A DNA stretch of 18,974 bases from Aquimarina sp. (GCA_002697475.1 NZVW01000136.1:1-18974), one strand, 5' to 3'; positions 1 through 9,700 are shown, numbered from the stretch's first letter. A program made the numbers and translations. The notes: generated from the letters alone by a model not told the origin.

Positions 1-78
1 CCTCTCCTTAAAATTGAATATGGTTTTTACATATTCTATACGTGGATGAATATGCATCTTTTATCTATGTTGGAGAGG
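1..78. repeat. Nested inverted repeats at the left edge, possible structured RNA or terminator
   Basis: CCTCTCC at 1-7 is the exact reverse complement of GGAGAGG at 72-78. Inside it, GAATATG (16-22) pairs perfectly with CATATTC (30-36) around a 7-base loop. The outer pair touches the window edge, so the stem may continue to the left. It could be the 3' end of an upstream transcript or a structured leader element. No known riboswitch consensus was recognised. Confidence 0.3.
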
Positions 79-182
79 AGATTATTTTCAGGATAATACG
101 CTTAAATTATAATTTACTCAAAGAAGAATATTTTTAAATATTTAAAATATAAGTTAAAAAGGAATCAATTTTTATGGTTTTC

Positions 183-239
183 ACATAAAAAAGAGCTGTT
201 TTTTGAGGATGTATACCAAATGTATGCTTTTTTTTATGT
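183..239. repeat. 10-base perfect inverted repeat with long loop
   Basis: ACATAAAAAA at 183-192 is the exact reverse complement of TTTTTTATGT at 230-239, with a 37-base loop. The arms are mostly A/T, so chance is a real possibility in this composition. The right arm carries a T-run, so a weak terminator for a gene to the left is one reading. Confidence 0.25.
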
Positions 240-484
240 AATGTGTAAAATTTATTTTTGATATTTGACAAGTATGAAAGTCGCTTTTACCAGTGCATCA
301 GTCAGTGAATGTATTACACAGTTACACTTTTATTAAACCAAAACTCAAAATCTAAATGAAACAAAAATTTAACCAACGGCCACATTACTTCGACCTTAAT
401 TCGCCCCATTGCTATTAAGTCTTCACGGATAATTAGTTGATCGCTTGTTACATATTTGAATTTTAATGTAATCTAAGTTCATAC

Positions 485-520
485 GTACTATCATGGTAAA
501 ATGACTAGTACCTTGTACTA
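485..520. promoter_or_regulatory. Cluster of GTACTA/TAGTAC hexamers, candidate operator
   Basis: GTACTA occurs at 485-490 and 515-520, and its reverse complement TAGTAC at 506-511. The last two form a compact dyad with a 3-base spacer. The cluster lies about 150 bases upstream of the GH9/GH48 start. A similar dyad sharing the 9-mer TGACTAGTA (502-510 here) occurs before the fourth gene at 13609-13635. This is suggestive of a binding site for a shared regulator, but it is unproven. Confidence 0.3.
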
Positions 521-534
521 TTTATTATAAAAAA

Positions 535-557
535 AATAGAATGTCAGTATTTCTATT
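535..557. repeat. Small hairpin in the 5' leader
   Basis: AATAGAA (535-541) pairs with TTCTATT (551-557) around a 9-base loop. It lies 110 bases before the first gene start. The stem is A/T-rich and short, so its significance is uncertain. Confidence 0.2.
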
Positions 558-666
558 CTTTTATGATAGACATTGTCTAATATGCTTGACATCGATTTCT
601 GTATCCGTTAACCTGATGTGTTTGGCTCATTTCAACAAACTCTTATTAACCTAAAATTTTCAATTT

Positions 667-3600
667 ATGAAATTCTTGCAAACTCTGGGGATATTCGTAT
701 CCCTAATGCTGTCAATTCCTTTGTCAGCACAATTCAATTATGGAGAAGCTCTCCAAAAGTCATTATTTTTTTATGAAGTACAGCAATCAGGACCGCTCCC
801 CGATTGGAACCGTGTTTCCTGGAGAGCAGATGCTACAGTAAATGATGGATCAGATGTAGGACTGGATCTTAACGGAGGCTGGTTTGATGCCGGAGATCAC
901 GTAAAGTTTAATTTTCCGATGGCATTTAGTGTTACTGCACTCGCCTGGGGCGGTATAGAATACGAAGATGCTTACCGTAGTAGCGGACAGTTAGAGATTT
1001 TAAAGAGAAATTTAAAGTTTGTTACGGATTATTTTTTAAAGTGTCATACCGCGCCTAATGAACTTTGGGGTCAGGTTGGTAACGGGGGTATCGATCACAG
1101 TTGGTGGGGATCTCCGGAGGTCTACCCTAGAGAGCGTCCATCATATAAGATTGATCAAGCCAATCCGGGATCTGATCTGGCAGCAGAAACAGCGGCGGCA
1201 ATGGCTGCAGTAAGTATTTTATTAAAAGATGATAATCCATCTTATAGCGCAACTCTTGTGGAACACGCTAAGCAGCTTTATAATTTTGCCGATAATTTTA
1301 GAGATGAATACTCCAATTCTATTACGGACGCCGCAGGGTTCTACAGATCATTTAGCAGCTATCAGGATGAGTTGGTGTGGGGTGCCATCTGGATGTATAA
1401 AGCTACTAATGACCCGGTTTATCTTGCTAAAGCGGAGACAGAGTATGACAATCTTCAAAGAGAAGGGCAAAGCACTACGGCTAAGTATAAAGAAGCCTTT
1501 TCCTGGGATGATAAAGCATATGGATGTTATGTGGCATTAGCACAAATTACCGGAAAGCAAAAGTACATTCAGGATGCAGAGAGAAATCTGGATTACTTTG
1601 CGCATAATGTTAATGGAGAGTCAGTGCCAACTACTCCTGGAGGATTACCTCATTTAAGACAGTGGGGTACGATCAGATATGCATCAAACCAATCATTATT
1701 AGCTTTAATATACGGAGATAAGGTAACCTCAGATCCTATCAAAAAAGAAAGGTATTCTGATTTTGCAAAAAGAATGGTAGACTATGCATTAGGTGATAAT
1801 CCAATCAACCGAAGTTTTATGAACGGTTTTGGTAATAATCCTGCTAATGATCCTCATCATAGAGCAAATAGTGGTAACTGGACGAATAGTGATAGTGGTC
1901 CTCCTAATGTTGCCAGTCATATTTTGTATGGAGCGGTTGTAGGTGGTCCTAAAAATGCGAATAATGATAATTTTGAAGATGATAGAGGAGAATTTGTAGC
2001 TAATGAAGTTGCCTGTGATTATAATGCTTGTATAACAGGAGTTTTAGCCAGAATGTATGGCGAATTTGGAGGAGATCCGTTAGCCGATTTCCCGGTTAAA
2101 GAGGTTCCATCAAGAGCAGAAATACGTTCATTCTCAAAATTTAATAGTAATAATATTTTCGGGTCTACCATTAGCGTTAATATCCAAAACAGAACAGCAT
2201 GGCCTGCAAGAAGAACAGATAAATTAAGTTACAGGTATTATTTTGATATTTCTGAAGCTGTAGACGCAGGTTTTTCGATTAATGATTATAATATTCAAAT
2301 TAATGCCCTGAATAGCGATGCTAAAATTGAAATAAAGCAGCACGATGGTACTGTGTACTTTGCAGAAATAGTTGACCTTCCTTCAATAGCCCCAATTGGT
2401 GATCCTGCTTTTAGAACAGAAACCCAAATCAATATAAGAATACCTAATGGAGTACCTTATGATATTACTAATGACTGGTCTGCTCAGGGATTATCCAGCG
2501 GAGCAGTTGAGAGTACTAATATACCGGTTTATGACAATGGAGTGTTAGTTTTTGGTAATGAACCAGATGGTGGGAATGTGCCTAATGCTGCATTTACAGC
2601 CACACCAGAGTCTGGTATTGCACCGCTTACCGTTTCATTCGATGCTTCTAACTCTTTAGATCCTAATGGCGATGCATTGACCTATAGCTGGGATTTTAGT
2701 AATGGAGAAATATCTGACAGTGTTACAGCTGATGTGGTATATTCACTTCCGGGGACCTATTTGGTTTCATTAACTGTTAGTGATGGCACTAATACATCGA
2801 ATGCTACAACTAAAACAATCGTAGTTGAGGATGGTAATATCGCTCCTTCTGCTTCCTTTACCACAACACCTTCTGCTGGTATCGTGCCGGTAATGGTTAG
2901 TTTTGATGCCTCTGCTTCTTCTGATGAAAATGGAGACAGTTTAACCTATAGCTGGGATTTTGGTGATGGACAGTCGGCTTCAGGAGTAACTGTAAGTCAT
3001 TTATACGATACCGTTGGAGTATATACAGTGATATTAACAGTAAGTGATGGCAGTAAGCAAGATACAGCAGAGCGCACGGTGACGGTAACTGATGGTCAAC
3101 CCATTGCAGCATTCACTGTAGATAATGAGATAGGTGAATTACCATTAACAATTAATGTGGATGCCTCCGCTTCTATTGATCCTACAGGAGGAGTATTGAC
3201 TTACGATTGGGATTTTGGTAACGGAGATACTGCCGATACGATAAATGCATCAGCTACCTACACAGCTGTAGGGAATTATGTAGTAACGTTAACAGTTTCT
3301 AATACAAATGGGACAGCTGTAACTACTAAAACGATAACGGTTACGGATGGTGCTGTAGGCTGCACATTTGATACTCCTCTGTCTACTGCATTGCCTACAA
3401 TTAATACAAGTTTTAGCAATAGTTATGTACTGGGAGATGGAGGACCGGATTTAAGTAATGTTATCAATTTTGTGATTAACTGGGATCTTCAAAACAATGG
3501 GTTGTATCAGTTTTCTATGAACACAAATAACGGTGTTCCTAGCTGGTGGAATGACTTTTTACCAAAAGTAACACAGAATTTTAATAGTGTACAACCGGCA

Positions 3601-6600
3601 GTTACAATAACGAACTCAGGATTCCCTAATCTTGATGGAAGCTACTGGGCAACTGTTGATAATGGTAATTTTGTTCTGGTATCTCAGGATAGCAGTTTTA
3701 CGATTTATTTTAATAATTCAGCGAATGCTCCGGATTGTGATGATACTGGCGGGACATTAGTTGATGGAGGAGTAATTACAGGGGGTCCTTTTGAATTTAT
3801 ACAAGGAGATGGTATCGCGGATAATGTTTCCGGAATTACGCTCTCAGGAACTAAAGGAGATAATTCTATTTGGTTAGTTACAGATAATGATCTAAATATT
3901 CTTAGTCTGTCAGAAAACTTAACCGCTCTTGAATCATTAAATTTTGATACTACCGATTCAGGTACTTGTTTAATTTGGCATTTAAGCTATGAAAATGATT
4001 TACGGGGTGCTGAAGTAGGAAATAATGTAACAACAGATTTCACAGGAACTTTTGATCTATCGAATTCCATAACTATTACAAAAACTCCAGCAGATACTAC
4101 GGACAAAACGGATGGAGGAACGATTGCAACAGATTCAGGGGATACTACTGTTTCTATTATCACCGGTGATGGACTAGCTGATGTGATTACATTTAGTAAT
4201 ACAAGTACTTCAACAGAAGCATATGCTTATCTTATTACAAATGATAATGGTAATATTCTGACTACGCAAACAATATCATATGATTTTGAAGGATCTTCTG
4301 TAGGAATATGTCGAGTATATGGCATATCTTTTACAGGTGTTTTAACCGTAGCAGGTAAAAATATAGCAGACACAAATCTATCTTCAGAAGAATTTTCGCT
4401 TTCTTCTAACTTTATTACAGTTATAAGAGAAGAAGATACCTCTGGAGGCGGAGGTTCAGGATCCTCAGATAATCTATATGTTGATAGATTCATAGAAATG
4501 AGGAATGAGTTTTACGATCCAGCAAATGGGTATTTTAGTGCAGATGGATCACCTCATCATTCCATAGAAACATTAATCGTTGAAGCTCCGGATCACGGAC
4601 ATGAGTCAACAAGCGAGTTATATTCCTATTGGCTATGGTTAGAGGCAATGAATGGAAGGGTTACGGGAGACTGGAAACCTTTAAGTGATGTTTGGGATAA
4701 AATAGAACAATTTATTATTCCTACAACGGCAGATCAACCTACAAATGCAGCGTACAACCCTTCTTCTCCTGCATCTTTTGCGAAGGAATTTCCTTTGCCA
4801 AGTGACTATCCTGCTTTGTTAGAGTTTAATGCTCCTGTAGGAAAGGATCCGGTATCTTCAGATTTGAATTCCACATATGGATCTGATGTATATCAAATGC
4901 ACTGGCTGTTGGATAACGATAATTTCTACGGATTTGGTAATAGAGGTGATGGAGTGAGTACCCCTTCATACATCAATACTTTTCAAAGAGGAGAACAAGA
5001 GTCTGTTTACGAAACTATTCCTCATCCTTCTTGGGAGAGTTTTGATTGGGGAGGAAACAATGGATTTTTACCATTATTTATTGAAGATCAGAATTATGCA
5101 AGACAATGGAGATATACCAGTGCACCTGATGCAGATGCTAGAGCTGTACAAGCCATGTACTGGGCGCAAGTATATGCTAAGGAGCAAGGCTATGATGGCA
5201 GTATTTTAGATCTTGATAAAGCCACTAAAATGGGAGACTATTTAAGATTGGCAATGTTTGATAAATATTTCAAGCCGTTAGGAGTGCAAAGTTCTTCAAG
5301 TGGTGCAGGTAATGGTTACGATAGTGCACACTATTTAATGTCTTGGTATATATCTTGGGGAGGATCTGCTGATCCATCTTCTCCATGGGCATTTAGAATA
5401 AGTTCTAGTCATTGTCATTTTGGATATCAAAACCCTATCGCAGCTTATGCTCTTAGTCAGGTAGAAGATCTTAAACCAAAATCCCAAAACGGAGTGAGAG
5501 ACTGGACAGAGAGCTTGCAGCGACAGATGGAATTCTATGCCTGGTTGCAATCAAAAGAGGGTGCTATCGCAGGAGGAGCCACTAATAGCTGGAATGGTGA
5601 TTATAGCACATACCCTGCAGGTAAATCAACTTTTTATGAAATGGCGTACGATTCTGATCCTGTATATCATGATCCAGGAAGTGGAACCTGGTTTGGATGG
5701 CAGGCTTGGTCTATGGAACGAGTTGCCGAGTATTATTACATTACTAACGATCCTATGGCAAAAAACATTATGGATAAGTGGACAGCTTGGGTTAAATCTC
5801 ATATTCAACTAATTGGGCAAGATGATTTTGAAATTCCTGCTACATTATTATGGTCAGGAGAACCTGATACTTGGAATCCGGATAATCCAGGTTCTAATAA
5901 TAATTTAAGTGTTACGGTAACTGAATATGGGAAGGATCTTGGTATAGCTTCTTCAACGGCTAAGGCATTGATTTACTACGCAGCTGCAACAGAAAAATAT
6001 GAAATACTGGATAGCGAATCAAGAGATTTAGCTAAAGAAATACTGGATAGAATATGGAATAACTACAGAGATGATAAAGGTATTTCTTCAATCGAAAAAA
6101 GAGGTGATTTCTCAAGAATCTTCGAGGAAGAGGTATACGTACCAAGCGGATTTAATGGAACAATGCCTAATGGAGATAAAATTGAGTCAGGAGTGAGCTT
6201 TTTAGACATTAGATCAGATCTTAAAAATGATCCTGAATTTTCAAGATTAAGAGACGCCTACAACAATGGAGTTGAGTATACTCAAAGATATCATAGAAGT
6301 TGGGCACAGATAGAGTATGCTCTTGCCAATGCTGAATATGGATTTTTCTTTGGAGAAAGTAATAGAGGTAATAAAAAAGAAGCAAAAGACAATGTTATGA
6401 TTGTAACTCCAAACCCTGCTTCAGATCATGTTGATATATCGACAGGTAAGAATCCTGACAATTATCAGGTGGAATTATATGACCTATCTGGAAAGAAAAT
6501 TTCTAAAAGAGTAGATGTAGTACAAGAAAATTCAACCAGGATTATGATTGACCATCTTCCGGCAGGAATTTATGTTGTAAAACTCACAAACTTAAAAACC

Positions 6601-6639
6601 AAACAAGTTCAGCGTAAAAAGATTGTAATTAACCGTTAA
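667..6639 (+). CDS. GH9-CBM3c-PKD3-(unknown module)-GH48 multidomain cellulase, T9SS-secreted
   Basis: This bifunctional cellulase is probably exported to the cell surface or medium. Residues 1-21 are a signal peptide. GH9 spans about 23-472, with the DAGDH motif (D74, D77), the HHR motif at 397-399 and the NEV motif (acid E447). A CBM3c module, the usual partner of theme-B processive GH9 endoglucanases, spans about 482-634. Three PKD domains follow (637-723, 724-810, 812-895), then an unassigned module bounded by C899 and C1024, then two related ~105-residue repeats (1033-1140, 1149-1254) and a Gly/Ser linker (1259-1267). GH48 spans about 1269-1895. Its VEAPD...TSE segment has E1306 and E1317, spaced 11 residues apart like E44/E55 of Clostridium cellulolyticum Cel48F, and an APDADAR motif (D1488, D1490). 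The T9SS sorting domain is about 1909-1990. The order resembles Caldicellulosiruptor CelA. GH9 cuts internally and GH48 releases cellobiose from reducing ends, so synergy is expected. The reading frame is intact. Confidence 0.95.
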   Translation: MKFLQTLGIFVSLMLSIPLSAQFNYGEALQKSLFFYEVQQSGPLPDWNRVSWRADATVNDGSDVGLDLNGGWFDAGDHVKFNFPMAFSVTALAWGGIEYEDAYRSSGQLEILKRNLKFVTDYFLKCHTAPNELWGQVGNGGIDHSWWGSPEVYPRERPSYKIDQANPGSDLAAETAAAMAAVSILLKDDNPSYSATLVEHAKQLYNFADNFRDEYSNSITDAAGFYRSFSSYQDELVWGAIWMYKATNDPVYLAKAETEYDNLQREGQSTTAKYKEAFSWDDKAYGCYVALAQITGKQKYIQDAERNLDYFAHNVNGESVPTTPGGLPHLRQWGTIRYASNQSLLALIYGDKVTSDPIKKERYSDFAKRMVDYALGDNPINRSFMNGFGNNPANDPHHRANSGNWTNSDSGPPNVASHILYGAVVGGPKNANNDNFEDDRGEFVANEVACDYNACITGVLARMYGEFGGDPLADFPVKEVPSRAEIRSFSKFNSNNIFGSTISVNIQNRTAWPARRTDKLSYRYYFDISEAVDAGFSINDYNIQINALNSDAKIEIKQHDGTVYFAEIVDLPSIAPIGDPAFRTETQINIRIPNGVPYDITNDWSAQGLSSGAVESTNIPVYDNGVLVFGNEPDGGNVPNAAFTATPESGIAPLTVSFDASNSLDPNGDALTYSWDFSNGEISDSVTADVVYSLPGTYLVSLTVSDGTNTSNATTKTIVVEDGNIAPSASFTTTPSAGIVPVMVSFDASASSDENGDSLTYSWDFGDGQSASGVTVSHLYDTVGVYTVILTVSDGSKQDTAERTVTVTDGQPIAAFTVDNEIGELPLTINVDASASIDPTGGVLTYDWDFGNGDTADTINASATYTAVGNYVVTLTVSNTNGTAVTTKTITVTDGAVGCTFDTPLSTALPTINTSFSNSYVLGDGGPDLSNVINFVINWDLQNNGLYQFSMNTNNGVPSWWNDFLPKVTQNFNSVQPAVTITNSGFPNLDGSYWATVDNGNFVLVSQDSSFTIYFNNSANAPDCDDTGGTLVDGGVITGGPFEFIQGDGIADNVSGITLSGTKGDNSIWLVTDNDLNILSLSENLTALESLNFDTTDSGTCLIWHLSYENDLRGAEVGNNVTTDFTGTFDLSNSITITKTPADTTDKTDGGTIATDSGDTTVSIITGDGLADVITFSNTSTSTEAYAYLITNDNGNILTTQTISYDFEGSSVGICRVYGISFTGVLTVAGKNIADTNLSSEEFSLSSNFITVIREEDTSGGGGSGSSDNLYVDRFIEMRNEFYDPANGYFSADGSPHHSIETLIVEAPDHGHESTSELYSYWLWLEAMNGRVTGDWKPLSDVWDKIEQFIIPTTADQPTNAAYNPSSPASFAKEFPLPSDYPALLEFNAPVGKDPVSSDLNSTYGSDVYQMHWLLDNDNFYGFGNRGDGVSTPSYINTFQRGEQESVYETIPHPSWESFDWGGNNGFLPLFIEDQNYARQWRYTSAPDADARAVQAMYWAQVYAKEQGYDGSILDLDKATKMGDYLRLAMFDKYFKPLGVQSSSSGAGNGYDSAHYLMSWYISWGGSADPSSPWAFRISSSHCHFGYQNPIAAYALSQVEDLKPKSQNGVRDWTESLQRQMEFYAWLQSKEGAIAGGATNSWNGDYSTYPAGKSTFYEMAYDSDPVYHDPGSGTWFGWQAWSMERVAEYYYITNDPMAKNIMDKWTAWVKSHIQLIGQDDFEIPATLLWSGEPDTWNPDNPGSNNNLSVTVTEYGKDLGIASSTAKALIYYAAATEKYEILDSESRDLAKEILDRIWNNYRDDKGISSIEKRGDFSRIFEEEVYVPSGFNGTMPNGDKIESGVSFLDIRSDLKNDPEFSRLRDAYNNGVEYTQRYHRSWAQIEYALANAEYGFFFGESNRGNKKEAKDNVMIVTPNPASDHVDISTGKNPDNYQVELYDLSGKKISKRVDVVQENSTRIMIDHLPAGIYVVKLTNLKTKQVQRKKIVINR
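3361..3738 (+). other. Unassigned 126-residue Cys-bracketed module, copy 1 (within the GH9/GH48 protein)
   Basis: Residues 899-1024, directly after the third PKD domain. By hand alignment it is about 60% identical to residues 976-1101 of the GH5-GH8 protein. It begins and ends with Cys, has a conserved core NFVINWDLQNNGL, and carries SMNTNNG followed by PSWW. The paired exposed-looking tryptophans, the place after PKD linkers and its presence in two different cell-wall hydrolases suggest carbohydrate binding. I do not recognise it as an established family. Confidence 0.6.
3763..4428 (+). repeat. Two tandem ~105-residue repeats between the unassigned module and GH48
   Basis: The units start near residues 1033 and 1149. 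Shared features are a GDG(I/L)AD motif, a hydrophobic LVTDN or LITND strand, a central Cys (GTCLIWHLSY versus GICRVYGISF) and an end of SNSITIT or SNFITVI. From memory, similar repeats occur in large surface proteins of Flavobacteriia, where their role is unclear. Here they probably act as a spacer or an adhesion module holding GH48 away from GH9. Confidence 0.6.
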
Positions 6640-6648
6640 AAAGGATAT

Positions 6649-6675
6649 AAGGAGAAAGTCTTGTGCTTTCTCCTT
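6649..6675 (+). terminator. Hairpin between the GH9/GH48 and GH5-CBM3 genes
   Basis: AAGGAGAAAG (6649-6658) pairs perfectly with CTTTCTCCTT (6666-6675) around a 7-base loop, beginning 10 bases after the stop codon. It is followed by TATTACAATT rather than a long U-tract. It could be a partial terminator that lowers downstream expression, or a 3'-end stabiliser or processing site inside an operon, since the next start is only 31 bases further on. Confidence 0.65.
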
Positions 6676-6705
6676 TATTACAATTCATACTCTTAAAACA
6701 ACATT

Positions 6706-9700
6706 ATGAAATATAAAATAACTACGTTTTTACTATGCTTGCTAAGTATGCTAAATATGTATGCCCAGTTAGATTCTCCTCCGGGTTTTGTTTATACAGA
6801 AGGCAAACAATTTATGCTGGATGGCAGACCTTTCTATTTTTCAGGAGCTAATGTCTATGATTTTTTTACGTATGGTTCATCAAGCGGAGATATAGAAACT
6901 CAGTTTATGGATAAGGACAGAATTGATGAACATATGCGTCGTTTATATCTTAACGGTATCAGGGTGATTCGCATCTGGGGTTTTAGTCACGAAGATTGGC
7001 ACGGATTTGAGCCACAAAAAGGAGTATATAGTGAGGCTCAGTTCTCACTCTTTGATTATGTAGTGAAATCAGCTGAAGCTAATGGTCTGAAACTTATTAT
7101 TGCTTTAGAAAACTATTGGAATGATTACGGCGGTATTAAAGACCGACTAAAGTGGGAAGGTATTGATGTAGAAGGGGCTGGTACCCACGATCAGGGACAG
7201 TTTTTTACAAATGCATCAGCAGTTCAGGGCTATAAAGATTATGTAGAATATTTTTTGACGAGAGTTAATCACTATGATGGAGTGGAGTATCGTAATGATC
7301 CAACCATACTGGCCTGGGAGCTTATGAATGAACCAAGATATCAGGGTTTTGGTGATGATCTGACTTCTGACACGCTACGGGCTTGGGTGGATGATATGGG
7401 TGAATTTATCAAATCCTTAGACAGTAACCACCTTTTAAGCACCGGACTTGAAGCACACGGAACTAAATATGGTTTTGGAGGGGATGAAGGAAATGATTTT
7501 ATCAAAATACATCAATCTCCATATATTGATTTTGCATCTGCACATCCTTATATCAGAGAAAGCTGGTCTAATTTTACGTTAGAGGAGACACTGAAACTTG
7601 TGTGTCAGTGGGCAGATGAATCTCATCAAATTCTTAAAAAACCATTATACATCGGAGAGTTTAATGTAGAAATCCAAGAGCGATACGAATGGTGGGAGGA
7701 AATGTATGGTTTTATTGAAGAAAAGAAAATTGGAGCAAGTGCTTTTTGGTGGTTCCCGGACAATAACACACCTAGGGATAAGTTCGGTGTCTTTGAAGGT
7801 GATGTTGAGTTAGCTATTTACAAAGAGCATGCGTATAAAATGGAGGATATGTCAGGTGGAGAAACAATATATCTTTCTTTAGTATCCCCAAAATCAGGTG
7901 ACAAGTACGTTTCTGGCAGTGAGGTTCATATTGAAGCCAATCTGATAAATGAAACTAATGCGGTACAAAAAGTAGAGTTTTATGCGGACGGAGTGTTGTT
8001 AGGTGAGGATACTATAGCTCCATTCGAGCTGGATGTGGATAATTTACCCGACGGAGAATATTTGATCACCTCTGTGGCAACAGGAAAAAATGGTATAATA
8101 AAAACCTCTTCACCAAGAAAAATACAGATTGGCGGAGAAGGTATCTTAGAACTCTTGTATAAAGATGCTTCAGAGGCAGTAGTAAGTAATATCATAAAGC
8201 CTCATTTTATACTTAAAAATAATTCTTCTACGGATGTAGCTTATGAAGACCTTAGTATCCGATATTGGTTTGATACAGAGGATGATATAGCATTGAACTT
8301 TTTTACAGATTATGTAGTATTAGGCGCTAATAAACTAAATGGAAAGTTTGTAGCTATAGATGAAGACTCTAAATATCTTGAAATTACATTCGATTCTTCT
8401 GCAGGGCTGCTTGGAAGTTTTGAAAATTCCGGTAGAATGGAAACCAAAATCGCAAATAGTAATTGGTCTGATATGGATCAATCCAATGACTATTCTTTTA
8501 ATCCTACTAATAAGGATTTTGCTACTTCGACTGTTGTTGGGCTTTATCTTAAAGGCAAACTTATAAGTGGTATAGAGCCTGATGGTAGTAGCAACATCCC
8601 TCCGGTAGCAATCTTAGAGGCTTCAATTGTATCAGGAGACGCTCCGCTATTGATAGATTTTGACGGTTCTTCATCTACAGATGCTGATGGTGACGCGTTG
8701 ACGTACTTATGGGATTTTGGAAATGGTGATACCACAGAAGAGGCTTTGGCTACTTATGAATTTGTACAACCGGGTAGCTACGAAGTTACGCTTACAGTGC
8801 ACGATGGGAGAGCATCAGCTACAGCTGCAACCACAATTACTGTCAATGCTACAGAAGTTATAGCAGATTTTATAGTTGATAAAACTCAAGGAGTTGCTCC
8901 ACTAACCATAAACTTTGATGCCTCTTCATCCTATAATCCGGCACCTGGTTTACTTACATATGACTGGGATTTTGGTGATGGAACCATTGCTGAAGGAGAA
9001 CAGGTAGCGCACGCTTATATGTCTTCGGGAGTGTTTATTGCAATGCTAACCGTTACGAATTATGAAGGCAAGTCTGATACTAAAAGTGTGGATATAACGG
9101 TTACAGAAGAACCGTCAGGAGAGCTTATTCTTCAATATAGAAATGGGGGTAGTAATCCGTCAGATAACATGATCAATCCACATATTCAGATCATAAATCA
9201 GGGTAGCACGGCTGTAGCTTACAATGATCTTTCGGTTAGATATTGGTTCACTTCTGAAGAAAATAGCAATCTTAATTTCTGGTGTGATTGGGCGCAATTC
9301 GGTTCTGGTTTCGTTAATGGAACGTTCGGGCAGCAAAATGGAATGGATTATTTAGAAATAACATTTGTATCAGGAGCAGGAGCCATTGCTTCCGGACAAA
9401 ATTCTGGACCTATACAGGGAAGATTTGCTAAAGCAAACTGGTCAAACTTTGATGAGACTAATGATTATTCCTTTAACGCTAAACTAACAACTTATGCGGT
9501 ACATCAAGATATTACTCTCTATCAGAATGGAAATTTAATCTTTGGTCAAGAACCATCTCAGAGTAATGGATTTAGTAGTGCAGAGCAATTCTATCTTTTT
9601 CCTAATCCGGCAAATAAATATGTTAATGTAGAAAAAACAACAGGGCTTAAAGATTTTACAGTTAAAGTAATAGATATCTATGGTAATGTTGTAAGTGACA

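Larger units (their letters stand above)
1..666. other. Non-coding leader upstream of the GH9/GH48 gene
   Basis: I find no convincing coding sequence on either strand in this stretch. It is very AT-rich, with poly-A and poly-T runs, and it holds several inverted repeats that are listed separately. It probably contains the end of an upstream transcript near the left edge and the promoter and long 5' leader of the cellulase gene cluster. I could not place a promoter with confidence: no good match to the Bacteroidota -33/-7 consensus (TTTG, then TAnnTTTG) was found at proper spacing. Confidence 0.6.

Noticed and set aside
103..116. Perfect 14-base palindrome TAAATTATAATTTA
   Set aside because: It consists only of A and T in a very A/T-rich stretch, where such palindromes are expected by chance.
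586..614. TTGACA-like box followed by TAACCT as a promoter of the first gene
   Set aside because: The -10-like part is poor and Bacteroidota use a different consensus; no good match to TAnnTTTG is present at the right spacing.
2897..3112. Minus-strand open frame inside the PKD region (and similar ones at 4227-4493, 7980-8195, 12594-12848)
   Set aside because: These lie opposite confidently identified domains, have biased low-complexity composition and resemble no family; they are shadows of the real genes.
2575..3360. Tandem PKD repeats considered as a CRISPR-like or DNA-level repeat array
   Set aside because: The repetition is at protein-domain level (about 85 residues per unit) with diverged DNA, and there are no short direct repeats with spacers.
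667..6639. Possibility that the 1990-residue gene is an assembly fusion of two cellulase genes
   Set aside because: The frame is continuous, the signal peptide and sorting domain occur only at the two ends, and the middle holds in-frame linker-type modules shared with a neighbouring gene.
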